Source: Paenibacillus soyae
GTDB taxonomy: Bacteria > Bacillota > Bacilli > Paenibacillales > Paenibacillaceae
Reading direction: 5' to 3'
NCBI RefSeq assembly: GCF_024623455.1
Contig: NZ_JANIPJ010000015.1
Span: forward strand, 124,001 to 188,000
DNA length: 64,000 nt
Shown here: piece after piece, positions 59,033-64,000 of the stretch
How the letters are laid out: each line of letters opens with the position of its first letter
Position numbering within the stretch: the first letter of the stretch is position 1
Translations under genes and position numbers: made by a program
Notes under the pieces: generated by a model
Told to the model about the DNA's origin: nothing
Databases searched by the model: none
Seen by the model: only the letters and a program-made list of their open reading frames with translations

Positions 59033-60571
59033 ATGCGCATCAATCATATATTGCAGTTTACGGAACATCACCGTTATTACATATTCCGTGATTTTTCTCT
59101 CGGCAGCTTGGACTATAAGATGCTTTCGCTTATCTATCAACCGATGATAGGCGCGTTTGCTATCTCCTTATACCAGCAGCTCTATCACGGCATAGCGGAG
59201 GACAAAGCCGGCTATTCGCCGCTTGAGCCTCACCGGAAGCTATTCCTGGGGCTCGGCCTCGAAATGAACGAGAAGAGCCGCCGGTTCGTCATCGAGCAGA
59301 CGTCGAAGCTGGAGGCGGTCGGCCTTCTCGCGACCTCGAGGCTCGGCGGACCGGAGCATCCGGACGTCATCTATGAATACGAGCTGGCGCAGCCGCTGTC
59401 GCCGACCGAATTTTTCCGGAACATGCATCTAGCTATGCTGCTTCGGGACAAGGTAGGCAAATACGCGGTCATCGCGCTCCGAGAATCATTCGGAGCGAGC
59501 GAGCCCGACGAGCTTGCGAACGCCAACCTGGAGAAAGAGAATATATCGGTGCCGTTCTATGAATTATTCAAGCTGAACATGCAGTCCTTCGATTCCGAGC
59601 TCGAGCAGGCTTTGATCGAGGTTGCGCCTTCCAGGCAGACCTCGGCGAAGACGGAGCTTGCTTCGGCCGGCATCCCTTACGGGGAGCTCATTCTCCGGTT
59701 CCCGCGCGGCTCCGCCAATCGCTCGCACGTCGAGCGGCTCCGGAACGACGCCGAAGGAATGGCGCAGATCAATTACGTCGCTTACAAATATCATTTGTCC
59801 GTCGCAAGCGTCTGCCGGCTGCTCGATGAAGACGGAGTCTTCGCGCCAAGCGGCGAGGTGAACATGGACGAGCTCCAGCTGAGAGCCAATCAACTGTACA
59901 GGCAGGACAAGAAGCGGGAGGGCGAGCGCCAGCGGACGTTATCCCATACGGCCGTGCGAATGGTGGAAGAAGCGTCTCAGGAAGAAGATCCGGGCGAAGA
60001 ATTCGAAGTTCGGGAGCAGGATTATCTCCCCGTGCCGAATCAATTGTCCGGGCGCTGCGATATCCAGCAGTATAATATGCTGATGCGGAACGAGCCTCAT
60101 ACGCGCTTCTTGAAACGGTTTTTCCCGGGCGCCGTGCCGGATTGGGTCGATAATGTGTTCGAACGCATCGATCTGAACTACCGTCTGGAAGGACCGGTTA
60201 TTAATGTGCTGATTCATTACGTGCTGGGCGGGACCGATTCGGCCCGCGTGACCCGGAACTTTATCGATACGGTAGCCTCGAACATGCTGATGAAGGGTAT
60301 CAATTCGTTCGAGAAGGCGGTCCAATACGTTAGGGAGCAAGCCATGCTCGAGCAGACGAAGGATCGTCGCAAGGACAGCGGTCAGCCTGGAGCGGGCGCG
60401 AGCGGTTATGGCGCTTCCCGCGGCGGCGGCAGAGCGGGGAGCGGCGGACGCGGCGTCTCGCGCAAGCCGGCGATCCCGATTGTGTCGGAAGGCCAGCCGG
60501 CGGGCGCGGTATCCGCGGATGAGCTCGAGGAGCTGCGCAAGCTCGCTCGGAAGCTTGACGGCAAATCTTAA
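59033..60571 (+). CDS. dnaB: replication initiation and membrane attachment protein DnaB
   Basis: A 512-residue Firmicutes-type DnaB (not the helicase). The N-terminal RINHILQFTEHHRYYIFRDFSL is the winged-helix DnaD/DnaB1-type start; a second DnaD-like part occupies about residues 345-450 (INVLIHYVLGGTDSARVTRNFIDTVASNML). The C-terminal tail is Gly/Arg/Ser-rich and disordered. It helps load the replicative helicase at oriC and on restart forks. The ATG at 59033 follows GGAG by 8 nt. It forms an operon with dnaI. Confidence 0.92.
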   Translation: MRINHILQFTEHHRYYIFRDFSLGSLDYKMLSLIYQPMIGAFAISLYQQLYHGIAEDKAGYSPLEPHRKLFLGLGLEMNEKSRRFVIEQTSKLEAVGLLATSRLGGPEHPDVIYEYELAQPLSPTEFFRNMHLAMLLRDKVGKYAVIALRESFGASEPDELANANLEKENISVPFYELFKLNMQSFDSELEQALIEVAPSRQTSAKTELASAGIPYGELILRFPRGSANRSHVERLRNDAEGMAQINYVAYKYHLSVASVCRLLDEDGVFAPSGEVNMDELQLRANQLYRQDKKREGERQRTLSHTAVRMVEEASQEEDPGEEFEVREQDYLPVPNQLSGRCDIQQYNMLMRNEPHTRFLKRFFPGAVPDWVDNVFERIDLNYRLEGPVINVLIHYVLGGTDSARVTRNFIDTVASNMLMKGINSFEKAVQYVREQAMLEQTKDRRKDSGQPGAGASGYGASRGGGRAGSGGRGVSRKPAIPIVSEGQPAGAVSADELEELRKLARKLDGKS

Positions 60572-60588
60572 CAGCAGGGGGGAAGGAC

Positions 60589-61545
60589 ATGGAATCGTTA
60601 GGAGAGCTTCTGAAATCTTGGCCGGGAGGACGTTCGATATCGGAACGCGCGGAGAGCAAGCTGGCGGAGCTGATAGAGGATCCTTTGATCGTCAAGTTTA
60701 TGGACAAATATCCCGGGGTCGATGAATCGACCATTCGACTGAACCTGAACCGTGTGCATCAATACGTGACGGAATACCGGAATTGCTCGAGCTGCCCTGG
60801 CCTCGACGCTTGCCCGAACGATTATGAGGGTCATTACACCCTGCTGTCCGCCGAGACGCTTCACGGCGTCACGCAGATGTATGACCGCAAAGTGTCGTGC
60901 AAGAAGTATTTGGCCAGGCAGACGGAAGACGCGGTACGCAGCCGGATTCGAAGCTTCTATGTCGATGACGCCGCGCTCCGGAGAGTGTACTCTTCCGATG
61001 ATATATTGACCAAGGATTTGGAACGGGCGAAGGCGGTCGGGCAGGTGCTTCGCTATATCGATCGGACCCGGGAGACGGGTCTTGGCCAGGAGGGGCTATA
61101 TTTGGCCGGCCGGTTCGGCACGGGCAAGACGTTCCTCATGTGCTACCTGCTTCAAGAGCTGGCGAAGGCCGGTTACTCCGGCGTCATCGTCTATATGCCC
61201 GATTTCGTCGAGGATCTGAAGGTTCTGATGCATGATCCGGCAAAGCTGAAGGAAACGGTCGAGATGATGAAATCCACGGATTTGCTCATCTTCGACGACA
61301 TCGGGGCGGAAAACTTGAACCCTTGGGTGCGCGACCACGTGCTAGGCGCGATTCTGAACTACAGGATGGAGCGCAAGCCGACCTTCTATACATCCAATTA
61401 CGATCTGGACGCTCTGGAGAAGCATTTCAGCTTCACGAGCAAGGACGGCGACGAGCTTCACAAAGGACAACGGATCATGGATCGGATACGTCCCTATGTG
61501 GAGACGGTCATCGTGGCCGGCGAGAATAAGCGAGGCAAGAAGTAA
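60589..61545 (+). CDS. dnaI: primosomal helicase loader DnaI
   Basis: A 318-residue AAA+ helicase loader. The N-terminal domain has zinc-type Cys (CSSCPGLDAC). The ATPase part has Walker A GRFGTGKT (about residues 174-181), Walker B LLIFDDIG, and sensor 1 TFYTSNYD. Together with DnaB it loads the replicative helicase DnaC. The start lies 17 nt after the dnaB stop with a GGGG ribosome site. In B. subtilis dnaB-dnaI are likewise paired. Confidence 0.93.
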   Translation: MESLGELLKSWPGGRSISERAESKLAELIEDPLIVKFMDKYPGVDESTIRLNLNRVHQYVTEYRNCSSCPGLDACPNDYEGHYTLLSAETLHGVTQMYDRKVSCKKYLARQTEDAVRSRIRSFYVDDAALRRVYSSDDILTKDLERAKAVGQVLRYIDRTRETGLGQEGLYLAGRFGTGKTFLMCYLLQELAKAGYSGVIVYMPDFVEDLKVLMHDPAKLKETVEMMKSTDLLIFDDIGAENLNPWVRDHVLGAILNYRMERKPTFYTSNYDLDALEKHFSFTSKDGDELHKGQRIMDRIRPYVETVIVAGENKRGKK

Positions 61546-61564
61546 CACGGAATTATATATGCGA

Positions 61565-61618
61565 AAGCGCCATGAGGTTGATTTATAATCAAACCTTATG
61601 GCGCTTATTATTTTTTTT
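61565..61618 (+). terminator. terminator after dnaI
   Basis: AAGCGCCAT pairs with ATGGCGCTT with a long, nearly complete interior stem (AGGTTGATT / AATCAAACCT), followed by ATTATTTTTTTT. Confidence 0.9.
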
Positions 61619-61628
61619 GAAATAGGGA

Positions 61629-61657
61629 TTGACAGGAATTGGTGTAGGCTGTAATAT
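61629..61657 (+). promoter_or_regulatory. sigma-A promoter of the sulfate import operon
   Basis: A perfect TTGACA (61629-61634) and TAATAT (61652-61657) are 17 nt apart. A possible operator (AACTAAACAGGTAGGAATAA, 61670-61689) lies directly after it; the half TAGGAATA resembles CymR-type sites. Confidence 0.8.
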
Positions 61658-61760
61658 GCATTCATAACCAACTAAACAGGTAGGAATAATTGTTTAATGA
61701 CCGGACGAACCGGAATTAACGTCGGCCTATCTCTAAACAAATATTCATAGGGGTGTAGAG

Positions 61761-62885
61761 ATGATGAAAACAAAATCGGTTCGTCTTCATGCATTAATCG
61801 TATTCGTAGTAATGGCAGTACTGCTCGCCGCATGCGGCAGCAACGCAGGTTCGAATGGCGGAAACGGCGGAGTGACGGGGAACGCAGCTTCGCCATCGCC
61901 GACAAGCGGCGCATCGGAAGCGCCTGCCGATAATAAAGAGCCATTGCCTCCAGTGAAATTGCTCAACGTGTCCTACGATCCGACTCGCGAGCTGTATGTG
62001 GAGTTCAACAAGGCATTCGCCGACTATTGGCTGAAGGAAAAAAATCAGAAGGTCGAAATCGATCAATCGCATGGCGGATCCGGCAAGCAAGCCAGGGCGG
62101 TCGTCGACGGACTGGAAGCCGACGTCGTGACGCTGGCGCTTGGCTACGACATTGACGCGCTGCAGGAAAAGGAGCTGCTCGATCAAGACTGGCAGAAGCA
62201 GTTCGAGCTAAACAGCTCGCCTTACACGTCCACAATCGTGTTCCTTGTACGCAAAGGCAATCCGAAAGGAATTAAGGACTGGAACGACCTGCTGAAGGAA
62301 GGCGTCGAAGTCATTACCCCGAATCCAAAGACTTCGGGAGGAGCACGCTGGAACTACCTCGCCGCATGGGGGTACGCGCTGAAGCACAACAACAACGACG
62401 AAGCGGCCGCCAAGGACTTCGTGACGAAGCTGTTCAAGAACGTGCCGGTACTGGATACGGGAGCGCGCGGTTCCACAACGACGTTTGTAGAGCGCGGCAT
62501 CGGCGACGTGCTGCTTGCTTGGGAGAATGAAGCATACCTCTCGATTAATGAGCTTGGTCCGGATGAATTCGACATCGTGTATCCTTCGCTCAGCATTCTG
62601 GCCGAACCGCCGGTAGCTGTAGTCGACAAAGTCGTGGACAAACGCGGAACGCGGGAAGTGGCTGAAGCATACTTGCAGTATCTGTACAGCGAAGAAGGCC
62701 AACGAATCGCGGGCAAAAACTACTACAGACCGACGAATGAAACGATAGCGGCGGAATTCAAAGACCAGTTCCCAGAGCTCGAGCTGCTTCAGATCGACAA
62801 GGATTTTGGCGGATGGACGGAAGCGCAGACGAAGCATTTCGCGGACGGAGGCGTCTTCGACCAAATCTATACGCCGGGCGCGTAA
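61761..62885 (+). CDS. sulfate ABC transporter substrate-binding lipoprotein
   Basis: A 374-residue Sbp/CysP-type protein. The signal sequence ends in the lipobox LAAC (C25) after a hydrophobic stretch; an unstructured Gly/Asn/Ser linker follows. The mature part has LLNVSYDPTRELYVEFN, IDQSHGGSGKQARAV, NPKTSGGARWNYLAAWGYAL and the TYASGARGSTTTFVERG-like segment (LDTGARGSTTTFVERG), the usual sulfate-binding landmarks. It captures sulfate (or thiosulfate) for assimilation and is followed by its permeases. Confidence 0.92.
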   Translation: MMKTKSVRLHALIVFVVMAVLLAACGSNAGSNGGNGGVTGNAASPSPTSGASEAPADNKEPLPPVKLLNVSYDPTRELYVEFNKAFADYWLKEKNQKVEIDQSHGGSGKQARAVVDGLEADVVTLALGYDIDALQEKELLDQDWQKQFELNSSPYTSTIVFLVRKGNPKGIKDWNDLLKEGVEVITPNPKTSGGARWNYLAAWGYALKHNNNDEAAAKDFVTKLFKNVPVLDTGARGSTTTFVERGIGDVLLAWENEAYLSINELGPDEFDIVYPSLSILAEPPVAVVDKVVDKRGTREVAEAYLQYLYSEEGQRIAGKNYYRPTNETIAAEFKDQFPELELLQIDKDFGGWTEAQTKHFADGGVFDQIYTPGA

Positions 62886-62919
62886 TGGCGATCTCAACAA
62901 AGAGCGGAGCTGACTTCAC

Positions 62920-63756
62920 ATGAAAGGTTCCAATAATAAAAAGGTGCTGCCGGGCTTCGGCATATCGTTGGGCTTTACGTTGTTCTACTTGAGCCTGATC
63001 GTGCTGATCCCGCTGGCGGGCATTTTCTTCAAATCGTTTGAGCTCACCTGGGCGGAGTTCTGGGCCGCGGTGACGAATCCAAGGGTTCTGGCTTCGTACC
63101 GTATCAGCTTCGGCTCCGCCCTCTGGGCCGGTCTTATCAACGCCGTATTCGGCCTGCTGATCGCTTGGGTTCTAGTGCGATACCGGTTCCCGGGCAAGAA
63201 GCTGATCGACAGCCTTGTGGACATTCCGTTCGCTCTGCCGACAGCCGTAGCCGGCATCGCGCTGACGACGATTTATGCCAAGTCGGGCTGGATCGGTTCG
63301 CTGCTCGATCCGCTTGGCATCAAGATCGCGTATACGCAGGCGGGCATTACGATCGCTCTTATTTTTATCGGGTTGCCCTTCGTCGTCCGGACGGTCCAGC
63401 CGGTCCTTCAGGATTTCGAGAGAGAGATGGAGGACGCGGCGGCTACCCTCGGCGCTTATCGGTTCCGAACGTTCCGGAAAGTCATTCTCCCGGAGCTGAT
63501 GCCCGCCTTGCTTACGGGCTTCGCGCTGGCGTTCGCCAGAGGGATCGGCGAATACGGATCGGTCGTCTTCATCTCCGGCAACATGCCGATGAAGACGGAG
63601 ATCGCGCCGCTTCTCATCATGACGAAGCTCGAGCAATACGACTACGCGGGAGCGACGGCGATTGCGGCCGTCATGCTGATCGTATCGTTCATCCTGCTTC
63701 TGATCATCAACCTGCTGCAATGGCGCATGCAGAGAAAGGCGGCCGCCAATGCTTAA
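62920..63756 (+). CDS. cysT: sulfate ABC transporter permease CysT
   Basis: A 278-residue permease with six helices. It opens KKVLPGFGISLGFTLFYLSLIVLIPLAG and has the EAA-type loop EDAAATLGAYRFRTFRKVILPELMPALL, followed by ARGIGEYGSVVFISGNMP, all typical of CysT (CysU). It pairs with CysW downstream. It lies 34 nt after the binding protein stop. Confidence 0.92.
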   Translation: MKGSNNKKVLPGFGISLGFTLFYLSLIVLIPLAGIFFKSFELTWAEFWAAVTNPRVLASYRISFGSALWAGLINAVFGLLIAWVLVRYRFPGKKLIDSLVDIPFALPTAVAGIALTTIYAKSGWIGSLLDPLGIKIAYTQAGITIALIFIGLPFVVRTVQPVLQDFEREMEDAAATLGAYRFRTFRKVILPELMPALLTGFALAFARGIGEYGSVVFISGNMPMKTEIAPLLIMTKLEQYDYAGATAIAAVMLIVSFILLLIINLLQWRMQRKAAANA

Positions 63757-63807
63757 CAGGAATCGAGTTCAAGCTGCCGGCGTTATAGCGGCAAGGAGGT
63801 GCGGCCG

Positions 63808-64000
63808 ATGGCAGGCGCGGTAACCGTGTTCAGCAAAGAGGATGTGAAGAGGCCGAAGCACAGCACGGAGCATCCCGTCGTCCAATGGCTTTTGATCGGT
63901 CTGGCTTTATTGTTCCTGGCTTTGGTCGTTCTGCTTCCGCTCGCGTCGGTATTCGTGGAAGCTCTGCGCAAAGGAGTCGGCGTATATATCGATGCGTTGA
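63808..64000 (+). CDS. cysW: sulfate ABC transporter permease CysW, N-terminal part (cut by window end)
   Basis: 64 codons are visible: a basic head (EDVKRPKHSTEHPVVQW) and the first helix (LLIGLALLFLALVVLLPLASVFVEAL) followed by RKGVGVYIDAL, which matches the start of CysW. AGGAGGT lies 7 nt before the ATG. The gene runs beyond the window; the cysA ATPase may follow. Confidence 0.88.
   Translation, partial: MAGAVTVFSKEDVKRPKHSTEHPVVQWLLIGLALLFLALVVLLPLASVFVEALRKGVGVYIDAL

Noticed and set aside
61697..61750. Short leader peptide or SAM riboswitch before the sulfate-binding protein
   Set aside because: The ATG at 61697 has no ribosome site, and the leader has neither the conserved SAM-riboswitch helices nor an attenuator hairpin with T run.

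Overview
The window reads as a chromosomal stretch from an endospore-forming, Gram-positive, GC-rich member of the Firmicutes, most likely Paenibacillaceae (Paenibacillus/Cohnella-like). Supporting signs are spore genes (an alpha/beta SASP tail, gerQ, cwlJ, a YjcZ-type peptide, a short YheC/YheD protein, sda), copper-amine-oxidase-N (stalk) domains on exported proteins, AraC regulators fused to sensor or siderophore-binding domains, GGAGG-type ribosome binding sites, and Bacillus-type dnaB/dnaI. No rRNA, tRNA, CRISPR, prophage, integrase or insertion sequence was seen.

Layout. 0-5 kb: SASP tail, YfhP-like membrane protein, the germination pair cwlJ-gerQ, ctaB (heme O synthase) with an SCO copper chaperone, a stand-alone Toprim protein and a 38-residue YjcZ-type gene. 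5-13 kb: an MFS transporter, a class B penicillin-binding protein and a four-gene Mn/Zn ABC importer ending in four tandem 43-bp hairpin repeats. 13-25 kb: HAD phosphatase, DUF456, ThuA, a MOP-family flippase, a stalk-domain lipoprotein, thioredoxin, ctaA, a HEPN protein, an SDR, the yutI-yuzB-yutJ group and mqnE (futalosine menaquinone route). 25-30 kb: an ErpA-type Fe-S carrier, then a complete Bce-type antimicrobial-peptide module (regulator, kinase, ATPase, permease) with a recognisable operator. 30-37 kb: an odd metallophosphatase, an SDR, a two-component system facing a secreted protein, and a multicopper oxidase lipoprotein. 37-43 kb: a Fur-regulated siderophore locus with a Btr-like AraC regulator divergent from a lipoprotein, a stalk-fused binding protein and two FecCD permeases. 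43-51 kb: metallophosphoesterase, topB, YheC/D, sda with a DnaA-box cluster, a YumC-type ferredoxin-NADP reductase, and ndh behind a Rex box. 51-58 kb: a membrane AraC regulator with an LplABC/YtcP-type sugar importer, and chdC (HemQ). 58-64 kb: yuiB, dnaB-dnaI, and a sulfate importer cut off by the window end.

Themes. Respiration and heme (ctaA, ctaB, SCO, chdC, ndh, mqnE), metal and sulfur acquisition, and the replication/sporulation link (dnaB, dnaI, sda, DnaA boxes) recur. The most interesting points are regulatory: several textbook operators (DnaA boxes at sda, a Rex site at ndh, Fur boxes, a BceR site) can be read directly. Less explained elements are the tandem hairpins, a three-stem inverted repeat, a shared 50-bp block upstream of an AraC regulator and its transporter, and a non-lipoprotein siderophore-binding protein fused to a stalk domain. 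I did not find a clear-cut, wholly new multi-gene system.
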